Assembly (NCBI RefSeq): GCF_015999305.1
Contig: NZ_JAEAGP010000001.1
Coordinates: 1,984,001 to 2,048,000, forward strand
Direction: 5' to 3'
DNA length: 64,000 nucleotides
From: Erythrobacter sp. YJ-T3-07
GTDB lineage: Bacteria; Pseudomonadota; Alphaproteobacteria; Sphingomonadales; Sphingomonadaceae
Part shown: one piece after another, positions 16,147-25,281 of the stretch
How positions within the stretch are numbered: the stretch's first letter is position 1
Layout of the letters: the number at the start of each line of letters is the position of its first letter
Notes under the pieces: model-generated
What the model saw: the letters and a program-made list of their open reading frames with translations, nothing else
What the model was told of the DNA's origin: nothing
Database searches by the model: none
Made by a program: the position numbers and the translations under genes

Positions 16147-17301
16147 TCAGCGGATCACTCCGCCGCCCAGCGCGCTGTCGTAGAGCCGACGGTAGGCCGC
16201 AACCATGTCCGCCGCGTCGAAGTGCTTGCGCGCCTTCGCCCGGTTGGCGTCCCCGATCTGCGCCCGCAGATCCGGGTCGGTGGCCAGCACCTGCAATGCC
16301 TCGCCCAGCGCAGTCTCGTCGTTCGGGCGCACGATGAAGGGCTCATTTTCCTGCGCCACCATCGCCGCGATATCCCCCACGGCGGGCGCGGCCACGGGCA
16401 GCGCGGCGGCCATCGCCTCGACCACCGAGAGCGGGAACTGTTCGGACCGGGAAGACAGGGCGAAGATGTCGAACAGCCCGATATAACTCGCCGGGTTGGC
16501 GACGAAGCCGGGCAGGTGGACTCGATGAGCGATCCCCGCCGCTTCCGCGGCATCGCGGATCGCGTCGCGCTGCGGCCCCTCGCCTACAATCACCAGCTGC
16601 CAGTCGTCGGGCAAGTGGGCGACCGCGCGCACTAGCGCGGTGAGATTTTTGACCGGGCGCAGGCCTGCCAGAGCGCCGACCCACTGCTCGCCCTCGTGCT
16701 TGATGACCCCGCGCAGCGCATCGGGCGGCGGACTGGCAGAAAACTTCGCAGTGACGATCCCGTTCGGGATATGCTTCACCCGGCCGATCGGCTGCTGCCA
16801 GGCATGCAGCGCAATCCCCTCCAGCACCTCTGACGGCACGACCAGCCCGCTGGTCTTGCCCAGCGCGATCCGCCGATACCAGTTGCGGCTGGTTTTCAAC
16901 CGCTCCTGCTCGTCCTCGTTGAAGCCATCCTCGTGATGGATAAGCGGCGGCAGGCCCATCGCGTCGGTGAACAGCGTGTGCGCCATCACCGCGTCCATCG
17001 CACCCCAATTGTAGGTCAGCACCAGATCATAGGGCTGCATCGCGCGGGCGATTTTCTGGAGCCGCCGCGGCAAGGGCTTGCCCTGTAACGAGGGGAAATC
17101 GCGCGGGTAGCGGACCTCAGGCCCCTGCTCGATATGCTCTGCGGCACCGTACTGGCCCGGATCGGCAGAGACGATCGCATGGCGCAGCGATTCGCCGAAG
17201 GCGTTGATCAGCTGCACGCTGCGCAGCTCCTTGCCCCCGGCCGCGAAGGTGGAGTGGAGATGGAGGACGCGCGGTGCCCCTTCGCGCGCGGAGCCCGCCA
17301 T
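16147..17301 (-). CDS. Glycosyltransferase family 4-like protein
   Basis: 384 residues, GT-B fold. N-terminal LHLHSTFAAGGKELRSVQLINAFG is a typical GT4 start; the C-terminal donor-binding part has GLRPVKNLTALVRAV, and SRSEQFPLSVVEAMAAALPVAAPAVGDI, the E-x7-E region that binds the nucleotide sugar. Likely transfers a sugar to a cell-surface glycan; the acceptor is unknown. The ATG overlaps the stop of the upstream hydrolase by one base (TGATG), so translation is probably coupled. Open frame continues upstream but overlaps that gene. Confidence 0.85.
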   Translation of the reverse strand: MAGSAREGAPRVLHLHSTFAAGGKELRSVQLINAFGESLRHAIVSADPGQYGAAEHIEQGPEVRYPRDFPSLQGKPLPRRLQKIARAMQPYDLVLTYNWGAMDAVMAHTLFTDAMGLPPLIHHEDGFNEDEQERLKTSRNWYRRIALGKTSGLVVPSEVLEGIALHAWQQPIGRVKHIPNGIVTAKFSASPPPDALRGVIKHEGEQWVGALAGLRPVKNLTALVRAVAHLPDDWQLVIVGEGPQRDAIRDAAEAAGIAHRVHLPGFVANPASYIGLFDIFALSSRSEQFPLSVVEAMAAALPVAAPAVGDIAAMVAQENEPFIVRPNDETALGEALQVLATDPDLRAQIGDANRAKARKHFDAADMVAAYRRLYDSALGGGVIR

Positions 17302-18194
17302 CAAACGGTTTCCCGGGTGCGGACCTTCGCCAGCAGCGCGTCGATCGCGGCGACCGCCTCGGGCTCGTCGAGCATCGGCGCGTGGCCGGTATCGGGCACC
17401 AGAACGACCTCCATCCCCGGGTTGCGGACCTTCATCTGCCGCACGGTTTCTTCGGACAACAGGTTGGACAGAGCACCGCGCACCAACAGCAGCGGTGTGT
17501 TGCCGAGCGCTTCGAACGCCAGCCACAGGTTGGCAGGAGGGGCACCGCCGCTGTCCGGCGTCTCGCGGAAGGCGTCGCCCAGCGCCATGTCGTAATCGAA
17601 GCTGATCCGCCCGTTCTGCCCCAGCACCATCACGCGCTTGGCCGCCAGCAGCCAGTCGTCGAGCTGATACGTCGGGTGCGCATCCTCGTGCGTTTCCTGA
17701 AGGGCGCGCGCGGCGTGCATCCAGGTCGGGAAGCTGCGCCCTTGGCCGACATAGGTGCGGATTTTCTCGAGCCCGGCCTCGTCGATCTCGGGCCCGACAT
17801 CGTTGAGCACCGCGCCCGCGAGCCGATCGGAAGCGCGGCTGGACAGCAGCATCGTCATCAACCCGCCCAGCGAAGTGCCGATCGCGACGAAGCGATCGAT
17901 GCCCAGCTCGGCAAGCAGCGCCTCGACATCCTCGACATAGTTGAGCGGGGTATAGGTCGCCGCGTCTTCGGCATAATCGCTCTGCCCGCGGCCGCGCATC
18001 TCGGGCACGATCACGCGCCATTCGGGCGAAAGCCGCTCTGCCAGATCGGCGAAATCGCGCGAATTGCGGGTCAGCCCGTGCATGCAGATAATTGGCGGAC
18101 GCCCGTCTTCGCCGCCGGGATAGTCGCGGTAATAGAGCTTGAGGCCGTCTGAACTGCGCCAAAAGCCATCGGTAAAGCGCTGATCCATGGGCAT
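17301..18194 (-). CDS. Alpha/beta hydrolase
   Basis: 297 residues. Oxyanion-region motif CMHGLTRNSRDF, nucleophile elbow GTSLGG with Ser108, acid in the loop after strand 7, and a terminal His in PDTGHAPMLDEPE complete a normal catalytic triad. Probably an esterase or lactonase of the MhpC/prolyl-iminopeptidase-like group; substrate unknown. An internal ATG at 18188 has a better placed GAAAG ribosome binding site and may be the real start. Coupled to the glycosyltransferase gene; divergent from selO. Confidence 0.85.
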   Translation of the reverse strand: MPMDQRFTDGFWRSSDGLKLYYRDYPGGEDGRPPIICMHGLTRNSRDFADLAERLSPEWRVIVPEMRGRGQSDYAEDAATYTPLNYVEDVEALLAELGIDRFVAIGTSLGGLMTMLLSSRASDRLAGAVLNDVGPEIDEAGLEKIRTYVGQGRSFPTWMHAARALQETHEDAHPTYQLDDWLLAAKRVMVLGQNGRISFDYDMALGDAFRETPDSGGAPPANLWLAFEALGNTPLLLVRGALSNLLSEETVRQMKVRNPGMEVVLVPDTGHAPMLDEPEAVAAIDALLAKVRTRETV

Positions 18195-18257
18195 CTTTCA
18201 AACGTGATCTGGACGGGTCGGTTGCGCGGGAGCCCGCGCGGCCCCACTATTGCCGCG

Positions 18258-19682
18258 ATGGTCGAAATTCCGCAACAGCACCGCGACACCGGCTCCCCGC
18301 CGATCCTCGATCTGGCCGACTGGATCGCCGATCCGGTAGAAGCGGCCGACTTCCCGCGCACGACGCTGCGCTGGCGTAACGACCGGGCGGCGGGCGACAT
18401 CGGCCTCGCCGATCTGTCGGACGAAGAGTGGCTGGCCCATTTTGGTCGCTTCCAATCTCTCCCCGGCAATCTGCCGCAGCCGCTCGCGCTGCGATACCAC
18501 GGGCACCAGTTCCGGGTGTATAATCCGGAACTGGGCGACGGGCGCGGTTTCCTGTTCGCCCAGCTGCGCGACCAGCGTGGCCGTCTGATGGACCTTGGTA
18601 CCAAGGGTTCGGGCCAGACGCCATGGAGCCGCGCGGGCGACGGGCGGCTGACGCTGAAGGGTGCGGTGCGGGAACTCCTCGCGACCGAGATGCTTCAGGC
18701 ACTTGGCGTCGACACCTCCAAGACATTCTCGATCGTGGAGACGGGGGAACAGCTGGTTCGCGGCGACGAACCCTCGCCCACCCGCTCCGCCGTGCTCACC
18801 CGCCTCAGCCACGGACACATCCGGATCGGCACCTTCCAACGCCTGCTCGCGCATGATGAGCCGGAGCATATGCGCCAGCTCGTCGATTATTGCCTGACCC
18901 AGTTCCCCGGCCCGCCCCCGCCCGAAGATGCGCCCGACCGGGACGACCCGGCGGTGCGCCTGCTGCACCAAGTGGTCGACCGGATGGCCGATCTCGCCGC
19001 GAGCTGGATGGTCGCAGGCTTCGTCCACGGCGTTCTCAACACCGACAACATGAACATCTCGGGCGAAAGTTTCGATTACGGCCCGTGGCGCTGGCTGCCC
19101 AGATGGGAGCCTGGATTCACCGCCGCCTATTTCGATCATGCGGGGCTTTATGCCTTTGGACGCCAGCCAGAGGCGCTCGGGTGGAATTGTGCACAGCTTG
19201 CCACCGCCTTGCGGCTCGTCGCCCCGTCCGAAGGCCTTATTGCCGCGCTTGAGCGCTTCAGTACGCTCTATCCCGCCCACCTGCGCCGCCGCTGGCTGTG
19301 GCGGCTCGGAGTCGCCCCGCTGGACGAGGCACACGACGCTGCACTCATCGCAGCGTGCGAGCGGCACATGCGCGAAACTGGGCAATCGCCCGATGAATTC
19401 TTCTTCTCGCACCGGGGCGGGCGGGCTGACAGTGCGGAACTTCAGGCGCTGTTCGCCGATTATGAGGCGACCGGTCCAGATCACGACTACTGGCACGACG
19501 GCGCGCCGCAGAGCATGCTGTACGACGAGGTGGAAGCGATCTGGTCCGCGATCGACCGCGACGACGACTGGCAGCCGTTGCTGGACAAGGTCGCTGCGGT
19601 CCGCAGGATGGGGCAGGCGCACGGCACTCCGCCGGTTCCCGCCTCGCGCGGAACAGGTGACGAAAGCGAAAAGGCGCGCTAA
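18258..19682 (+). CDS. selO: Protein adenylyltransferase SelO (YdiU/UPF0061)
   Basis: 474 residues. Pseudokinase-fold enzyme that transfers AMP from ATP to protein Ser/Thr/Tyr residues, linked to redox response. Family hallmarks: RYHGHQFRVYNPELGDGRG, DLGTKGSGQTPWSR, GDGRLTLKGAVRELL, and the catalytic loop HGVLNTDNMNISGESFDYGPW. The C-terminal cysteine/selenocysteine of some homologues is not seen. The ATG at 18258 fits homology better than one at 18204. Confidence 0.92.
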   Translation: MVEIPQQHRDTGSPPILDLADWIADPVEAADFPRTTLRWRNDRAAGDIGLADLSDEEWLAHFGRFQSLPGNLPQPLALRYHGHQFRVYNPELGDGRGFLFAQLRDQRGRLMDLGTKGSGQTPWSRAGDGRLTLKGAVRELLATEMLQALGVDTSKTFSIVETGEQLVRGDEPSPTRSAVLTRLSHGHIRIGTFQRLLAHDEPEHMRQLVDYCLTQFPGPPPPEDAPDRDDPAVRLLHQVVDRMADLAASWMVAGFVHGVLNTDNMNISGESFDYGPWRWLPRWEPGFTAAYFDHAGLYAFGRQPEALGWNCAQLATALRLVAPSEGLIAALERFSTLYPAHLRRRWLWRLGVAPLDEAHDAALIAACERHMRETGQSPDEFFFSHRGGRADSAELQALFADYEATGPDHDYWHDGAPQSMLYDEVEAIWSAIDRDDDWQPLLDKVAAVRRMGQAHGTPPVPASRGTGDESEKAR

Positions 19683-19748
19683 TGCGCGCCGCTAGGCCAG
19701 AATGCGGCAGCATAACTGCCGAGACGAGGAACTGAGGAACTGCCCGGA

Positions 19749-21164
19749 GTGCCACTTTCCGAGATTGTGTCTTTCGAACCCGCCACCGGGCGGGAACTCT
19801 TTCGCTCGTCCATCGGCGATGTCGACGAGGCGGTGGCCCGCGCGCGCGAGGCGTTTCCCGGCTGGGCGTCGCGCCCCGTCGCCAACCGGATGGAACTGGT
19901 CCGCCGCTTCGCCAACGAAGTGCTCGCCGCGACCGACGAATTCGCAGAGCTGATCGCGCGCGAAACCGGCAAGCCGCTGTGGGAAGCCAAGACCGAGGTC
20001 GAAGCGGTCATCGGCAAGGTCGAGATTTCGATCAATTCCTATCTCGAACGCACCGGCCAGAAGAAGCTCGACAGCGCGCTGGGCGGCAGTTCCGCCGTGC
20101 GTCACAAGCCGCACGGCATCATGGCCGTGCTCGGCCCCTACAATTTCCCCGCGCACCTGCCCAATGGCCACATCGTGCCCGCGCTGATCGCGGGCAACAC
20201 GGTGGTCTTCAAGCCGAGCGAGAAGACCCCGGCAGTGGGCGCACTGCTGGTCGAATGCTTCCACCGCGCCGGGATAGACAAGCACGTCGTCCAGGCGCTG
20301 ATCGGCGGGCCGGATGAAGGCAAGGCGCTGGTTGCGCATCCCGAAGTCGACGGCGTGCTGTTCACCGGAAGCGCGCAGGCGGGGATCGCGATCAACCGCA
20401 AATGCGCGACCAACCCGGGCAAGATCCTGGCGCTGGAGATGGGTGGCAACAACCCGATCGTCGTCATGAAGACACCCAAGGTGGAGGATGCGGCGCTGCT
20501 GATCGCCCGCTCCGCCTTCACCACCGCAGGCCAGCGCTGCACCGCCGCGCGGCGGCTGATCGTGACCGACGACATGTACGATGCGACGGTCCAGGCCGTG
20601 AAAGACCTGATCCCGAAGATCATCGTCGACGAGCCTTTTGCCGACCCCGCCCCCTTCATGGGCTGCGTGATCGACAACCAAGCAGCCGACCAGCTGGCAG
20701 AAAGCTTCCTCTATCTGCTTTCCAACGGCGGCAAGGCAATCCGCCACCTCAAGCGGCCGCAGGAAGACAAGCCCTTTGTCACACCCGCGCTGATCGACAC
20801 CACCGCGATGGAAGAGCGCCCCGATGTCGAGCTGTTCGGCCCGCTGCTGCAGGTCATCAAGGTGTCCGATCTGGACGCCGCTATTGCCGAGGCGAACAAC
20901 ACGCGCTTCGGCCTGTCGGCCTCGCTGATCGGTGGTGCTCCGGAAGACTACAACCACTTCTGGGCCAATATCCGCGCCGGCATCGTCAACTGGAACCAGC
21001 CGACCAACGGCGCCTCCTCGAAGCAGCCCTTCGGCGGACTCGGCCTGTCGGGCAACCATCGCCCGGCGGCCTATTACGCGGCGGATTACTGCGCCTACCC
21101 GGTCGCCAGCAGCGAGATCGGCCAGCCGCGCGCGAGCATGGGTGTTGGCTTCAAAACGGACTGA
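19749..21164 (+). CDS. astD: Succinylglutamate-semialdehyde dehydrogenase-like enzyme
   Basis: 471 residues, NAD(P)-dependent aldehyde dehydrogenase. PYNFPAHLPNGHIVPALIAGN and FKPSEKTP are characteristic of AstD; the catalytic Cys lies in FTTAGQRCTAARR and the general-base Glu in LEMGGNNP. AstD completes arginine succinyltransferase catabolism to succinylglutamate. No astA, astB or astE lies in the window, so the substrate assignment is by family only. GTG start. It ends before a strong terminator. Confidence 0.85.
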   Translation: MPLSEIVSFEPATGRELFRSSIGDVDEAVARAREAFPGWASRPVANRMELVRRFANEVLAATDEFAELIARETGKPLWEAKTEVEAVIGKVEISINSYLERTGQKKLDSALGGSSAVRHKPHGIMAVLGPYNFPAHLPNGHIVPALIAGNTVVFKPSEKTPAVGALLVECFHRAGIDKHVVQALIGGPDEGKALVAHPEVDGVLFTGSAQAGIAINRKCATNPGKILALEMGGNNPIVVMKTPKVEDAALLIARSAFTTAGQRCTAARRLIVTDDMYDATVQAVKDLIPKIIVDEPFADPAPFMGCVIDNQAADQLAESFLYLLSNGGKAIRHLKRPQEDKPFVTPALIDTTAMEERPDVELFGPLLQVIKVSDLDAAIAEANNTRFGLSASLIGGAPEDYNHFWANIRAGIVNWNQPTNGASSKQPFGGLGLSGNHRPAAYYAADYCAYPVASSEIGQPRASMGVGFKTD

Positions 21165-21179
21165 GCGGGCTGTTATGGT

Positions 21180-21215
21180 GAAAACGCCCCGACACTTTCG
21201 TGCCGAGGCGTTTTC
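21180..21215 (+). terminator. Terminator after astD-like gene
   Basis: GAAAACGCC pairs with GGCGTTTTC, with an inner stem of mismatched then paired bases and loop TTTC. The A/T-rich outer arms give U-runs on either strand, so it can work both ways. Confidence 0.75.
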
Positions 21216-21344
21216 CGCGACGCTGGTGGGACGCCGCGCCCTGGCCCTCCCGTGGAAGCGCCAAAGCTCGTAATTCCGGGCCGATTGGCAGGAGCGATGT
21301 GTGGCCTCCCGAATCGGTGCGTGTTCATAAATAGAGGCATTAAG

Positions 21345-21401
21345 ATGAACGAGCAGCAACGCTTGTTCAGGCTTTCGTACAGGACTACGGCGCACTCGTG
21401 A
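21345..21401 (+). CDS. Possible 18-codon leader ORF before rarD
   Basis: ATG with a good ribosome binding site (AGAGG, 7 bases upstream) encodes [18 protein letters not shown] and its TGA overlaps the GTG of the transporter gene (GTGA). It could couple translation of the transporter or be chance; no family is known for it. Confidence 0.35.
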   Translation: MNEQQRLFRLSYRTTAHS

Positions 21402-22309
21402 GCGAGAACGAAGCACCCCGGCCTTCCGGCCTTCCGCAGGCGCTGGGCGCCTATGTCGTGTGGGGCTTCATGCCCCTGTACCTGCTGCTGGTGAAGCAGG
21501 TGCCCGCGTTCGAGTTCGTCGGCTGGCGGATCGTCTGGACGCTGCCGATCTGCCTCGTCATCGTTGCCTTCCGCGGCCAGTTTCCCGCGATCCGCGAGGC
21601 TCTGAGAGACGTCCGCGCGGTGCTGGTGCTGGGGGCCAGTGCGCTCCTCATTGCGGTGAACTGGCTGGTCTATGTCTGGGCGATCCAGCAGGGTGAGGTC
21701 TACGCGGCCAGCCTTGGCTATTACATCAACCCGCTGGTCAACATCCTGCTCGGCACGCTGATCCTCAAGGAGACGCTGAGCCGCGCGCAGTGGGTCGCGG
21801 TGGCGCTGGCTGCGGTCGGGATCGCGATCCTCGCCGCGGGCGCGCTTTCGACCCTGTGGATCAGCCTGACTCTCGCCTTCAGCTTCGCGACCTACGGCCT
21901 CCTTCGCAAGCAGGTGCCGGTCGGCGCGCTGCCCGGCCTCACCATCGAGAGCGCGATCCTGTTGATCCCTGCACTGGGCGTTGCCGCGTGGTACTGGGCG
22001 AGCCCGCAGGGCTCTTCCTTCGATAACAGCCTCGCGCTCTCCCTCTCGATCATGCTCGGCGGGCTGCTGACCGCCGTGCCGCTGCTGATGTTCGCGATCG
22101 CCGCGCGGCGGATGGACTACTCGGTGCTCGGCTTCGTGCAGTTCCTTGCGCCCAGCATCGTCTTCATCCTGGGCCTGACCGTGTTCGGCGAGGAGCTGCA
22201 TCCGGCAGAGCTGTTCTGCTTCGGCTGCATCTGGCTCGCCGCAGCGATCTTCGTGTGGGACCTGCTGGCCAAGCGCCGCGCGGCGCGCAAGCCGGTCCCG
22301 GCCGCCTAG
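21398..22309 (+). CDS. rarD: RarD-type EamA/DMT transporter
   Basis: 303 residues with ten predicted transmembrane helices in two EamA halves. [17 protein letters not shown] at the start and [20 protein letters not shown] near the end are typical of RarD, a drug/metabolite exporter of uncertain substrate. GTG start overlaps the stop of a short upstream ORF. It ends 4 bases inside the convergent pyrC. Confidence 0.85.
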   Translation: MSENEAPRPSGLPQALGAYVVWGFMPLYLLLVKQVPAFEFVGWRIVWTLPICLVIVAFRGQFPAIREALRDVRAVLVLGASALLIAVNWLVYVWAIQQGEVYAASLGYYINPLVNILLGTLILKETLSRAQWVAVALAAVGIAILAAGALSTLWISLTLAFSFATYGLLRKQVPVGALPGLTIESAILLIPALGVAAWYWASPQGSSFDNSLALSLSIMLGGLLTAVPLLMFAIAARRMDYSVLGFVQFLAPSIVFILGLTVFGEELHPAELFCFGCIWLAAAIFVWDLLAKRRAARKPVPAA

Positions 22310-23346
22310 CCCTCGGCAAGGCTCCACCCGATCGTCTGCCCGGCCATGAACGGCACGACCTGCGTGGCTGCCGCCGGAATGCTCTCGGGCACCACCTGCT
22401 CGCGCTTCACCAGCGTCACCGTGCTCTCGTTCACCGGCAGCCCGTAGAAGCGCGGCCCGTTGAGCGAGGCGAAGGCTTCGAACCGGTCCAGCGCGCCCTC
22501 TTCCTCGAACACCTGGAGATAGGCCTCGAGCGCGTGCGGGGCGTTGTAGATGCCCGCACAGCCGCACGCGCTTTCCTTCGCGTGCTGTTCATGCGGCGCG
22601 CTGTCGGTGCCGAGGAAGACCTTGTCCGAGCCGCCCGTCGCAAAGGCGCGCAGCGCAAGCCGGTGCTCTTCCCGCTTGGCAACCGGCAGGCAGTAGGCAT
22701 GCGGCCGCATCCCGCCGACCAGCATCGCGTTGCGGTTGATGTGGAGGTGATGCGGGGTGATCGTCGCGCCGACATTCTCGCCCGCGCTTTCCACGAACTC
22801 CACCGCATGGCGGCTGGTGATATGCTCGAACGCGATCTTCAGCTGCGGCAGGTCGCGGTGCAGCGGCGCGAGAATTCGGTCGATAAACACCGCCTCGCGG
22901 TCGAAGATGTCGATCTCCGCATCGGTCACCTCGCCGTGCACGCACAGGACCATTCCCGCCTCTGCCATCGCCTCGAACACCGGGCGCAGCCGGGCAATAT
23001 CGGTCACCCCGTGCGCGGAGTTGGTGGTGGCATTGGCGGGGTAGAGCTTGGCCGCCGTGAACACGCCGTCGCGAAAGCCGCCGATCAGGTCCGCCGGATC
23101 GGTATCGTCGGTCAGGTAGGCGGTCATCAGCGGCGTGAAGTCCATACTTTCAGGCACGGCCGCCATGATCCGGTCGCGATAGGCGCGCGCCAGCGCGGCG
23201 CTCGTCACCGGCGGCGTCAGGTTGGGCATCACGATCGCGCGGGCGAACTGGCGCGCGGTGGCCGCAACCACGCTTTCCAACATCGCGCCATCGCGCAGGT
23301 GAACGTGCCAGTCGTCGGGGCGGCGGATCGTGAGCGTTTCGGTCAT
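22306..23346 (-). CDS. pyrC: Dihydroorotase
   Basis: 346 residues, the E. coli-like (class II) enzyme that interconverts carbamoyl aspartate and dihydroorotate in pyrimidine synthesis. Zinc-binding HVHLRDG (residues about 15-21), VMPNLTPP, the region [10 protein letters not shown] containing the carboxylated-Lys site, [22 protein letters not shown], and FLGTDSAPH all match PyrC. The start at 23346 follows homology; the frame continues upstream without support. pyrE, another pyrimidine gene, is at 40.5 kb. Confidence 0.93.
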   Translation of the reverse strand: MTETLTIRRPDDWHVHLRDGAMLESVVAATARQFARAIVMPNLTPPVTSAALARAYRDRIMAAVPESMDFTPLMTAYLTDDTDPADLIGGFRDGVFTAAKLYPANATTNSAHGVTDIARLRPVFEAMAEAGMVLCVHGEVTDAEIDIFDREAVFIDRILAPLHRDLPQLKIAFEHITSRHAVEFVESAGENVGATITPHHLHINRNAMLVGGMRPHAYCLPVAKREEHRLALRAFATGGSDKVFLGTDSAPHEQHAKESACGCAGIYNAPHALEAYLQVFEEEGALDRFEAFASLNGPRFYGLPVNESTVTLVKREQVVPESIPAAATQVVPFMAGQTIGWSLAEG

Positions 23347-23559
23347 GCCCCGCCCCCTAGCCCAACAGGCCCGCGCAGGGGAGCCCTGACACACCTGACA
23401 CACAGTCCAGAGACCAAAAAGCCTGCCTCTCTCGCGATCATGGCAAACAGGCGTAGGGAGGTCGTCACGCAGCGCATCGCGCAACCGATGTACCCGCCTC
23501 CGCGCCTGTAGGACAGCGCCGGGTGGCATGATGGCACGCGGAGCCCTATCTCGGCAGGC

Positions 23560-24303
23560 ATGACAGCAACCCGCCTCCAGAACCGCGCGGTAATCCGCCT
23601 CAGCCCGACCGCAGCCGGGGAGGATGTCGCAGGCTTCCTGCAAGGCCTGCTGACCAACGACGTCACCGGGGAACTGCCCGCCTATGCCGCTTTGTTGAGC
23701 GCGCAGGGCAAGACCATGTTCGACATGATCGTGTGGCCGGGCCGCACGGGCGAGCATGGCGCGACGATCCTGCTCGATTGCGAAACGGATGTTGCGGACG
23801 ATCTGGTCAAGCGCCTCTCGCTCTACCGCCTGCGCCGCAAGATCGAAATCGCGCGTGACGAGAGCCTGGCCGTGCACTGGAGCGTGGAGCCGATCGACGC
23901 GCATCCGCCCGATCCCCGCCTCCCCGCGCTCGGCCATCGCTGGCTCGCGCCTGCCGACGACAGCGAGCCTGCCGACGCGGCATGGCTCGCCCACCGCCTC
24001 TCACTCGGCGTGGCCGAAGGCCAAGGCGAGCTGGCCGACATCCTGTGGCTTGAGACCAACGCGGTCGAGCTGCACGGCGTCAGCTTCTCCAAGGGCTGCT
24101 ATATCGGGCAGGAAAACACCGCGCGGATGAACTGGCGGCAGAAGGTCAACCGGCGGCTGGTGGTGGTCCCGCTCGACCGGTCGGAGGAGAAGCGCCGCAA
24201 GGCGGAGTATCCCGACCTCGGACTGGCGGTGGATCATTTGCGGGTGAGCGATATTCCCGCCGACCTCGTGCCCGGCTGGATGCGGCTGGAAGCTGCGGAG
24301 TAG
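23560..24303 (+). CDS. ygfZ: YgfZ-like folate-binding protein (GcvT superfamily)
   Basis: 247 residues. Shows the YgfZ signature KGCYIGQE (here [13 protein letters not shown]), whose Cys is essential for its role in maintaining certain Fe-S enzymes such as Mia[27 protein letters not shown] matches the N-terminal GcvT-like region. Short but normal for alphaproteobacterial members. A 213-base gap separates it from pyrC on the other strand. Confidence 0.88.
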   Translation: MTATRLQNRAVIRLSPTAAGEDVAGFLQGLLTNDVTGELPAYAALLSAQGKTMFDMIVWPGRTGEHGATILLDCETDVADDLVKRLSLYRLRRKIEIARDESLAVHWSVEPIDAHPPDPRLPALGHRWLAPADDSEPADAAWLAHRLSLGVAEGQGELADILWLETNAVELHGVSFSKGCYIGQENTARMNWRQKVNRRLVVVPLDRSEEKRRKAEYPDLGLAVDHLRVSDIPADLVPGWMRLEAAE

Positions 24304-24312
24304 CCACACCAA

Positions 24313-24405
24313 CCGTCATGCTGAACTCGTTTCTGCATCCAGACTACCGACCGCGCCGACAGTTCAAGAGGCCGACTGGACCCTGAAACAAGTTCAGGGT
24401 GACGG
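24313..24405. repeat. Intergenic inverted repeat
   Basis: Two 29-base arms (24313-24341 and 24377-24405) are inverted copies with about 23 matches. The right arm contains its own palindrome CCTGAAACAAGTTCAGG. Such CTGAAC-TTGTTTCAG elements occur widely between genes in alphaproteobacteria. The rest of the 241-base gap (24406-24544) shows nothing recognisable. Confidence 0.75.
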
Positions 24406-24544
24406 TTTGAGCGACGACAGGTCGCAAGATGTCCGCCGGACGATGCCGACGCGCCACTTCACATCTGCTCGCCCCGGGCCCGACCCAGACCAGTGCCTTC
24501 TTCGATCAAACGGATAAGCCGCGCGCCCGAGCGCCCAAACGCCT

Positions 24545-25150
24545 CTAAGCGCCCCGCTGCTCAATCTGCTCCAGCGAATCATCCACGAACCGCTCGGCAA
24601 TGTCGCGCGCGGTATTTTCCGGCAGCTTGAGAGCCGTCGACAGTGGCCCGCCGATTAGCGACTGGCCCAGCGCCAAAAGCACCACAGTCAGCGTCGATTC
24701 CAGCGCATCGCGATCCGCCGGCTGATCCGCGCCCAGCTCTTCCTTGTGCACCGTCTCGATCATCTGATGGATCGCCTTGGCGAAAGGTTCGAGCGCGTCT
24801 TCCTGTCCGGTGGCGAGCAGCCAGCTGACCAGCGCGCCCCCGCCCTCCCCGTCGAAGGCGTCGAACGCCTGATCTACGATCATCCGCGGGCTCGCCCCGC
24901 CAGACCGGCTGGCGCGGATGGTCGCTGCAATCCGGTCGCACACGGATTCCGCCAGATAGACGCCCAGCGCATGCTGCAATCCGGCGGCAGAGCCGAAATG
25001 GTGCAGCAGGTTCGCGTGCGTACGCCCGACCCGCGCGCCCACCGCCTTCAGCGTCACCGCCTGCGGGCCCGCCTCGATCAGCAGGTTGCGCGCGGCTTCT
25101 AGCGCTCCGGCGCGGGATTCTTCGGGACTCAGACGTCTGCGTGTAGCCAT
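24545..25150 (-). CDS. TetR family transcriptional regulator
   Basis: 201 residues. N-terminal TetR helix-turn-helix (EAARNLLIEAGPQAVTLKAVGARVGRTHANLLHHFGS) and an all-helical ligand-binding domain. Divergent from the metal-dependent hydrolase gene, which it probably represses; the intergenic region has direct repeats and a small palindrome suited to an operator. Inducer unknown. Confidence 0.85.
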   Translation of the reverse strand: MATRRRLSPEESRAGALEAARNLLIEAGPQAVTLKAVGARVGRTHANLLHHFGSAAGLQHALGVYLAESVCDRIAATIRASRSGGASPRMIVDQAFDAFDGEGGGALVSWLLATGQEDALEPFAKAIHQMIETVHKEELGADQPADRDALESTLTVVLLALGQSLIGGPLSTALKLPENTARDIAERFVDDSLEQIEQRGA

Positions 25151-25193
25151 CGAAGCGTGGTAGTGCGCGGGGGCGGATGCGGCAAGGAACCTC

Positions 25194-25240
25194 CTACTGA
25201 CATTATTGTTAATGCTACTGACATTGGTGTAAGTTATAAT
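25194..25240. promoter_or_regulatory. Candidate TetR operator and promoter
   Basis: CTACTGACATT occurs twice, at 25194-25204 and 25215-25225, exactly 21 bp (two helical turns) apart, and between them CATTA-TTGT-TAATG (25201-25214) is palindromic. A consensus -10 TATAAT lies at 25235-25240, facing the hydrolase gene. The local AT-richness contrasts with the surroundings. Confidence 0.5.
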
Positions 25241-25281
25241 GCACCGAACGACCGACGTTACGGAAATATGGAGTAGTCAGC

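Noticed and set aside
17302..18201. 684-residue frame covering the glycosyltransferase and beyond
   Set aside because: The upstream 300 codons are a shadow of the alpha/beta hydrolase gene in another frame.
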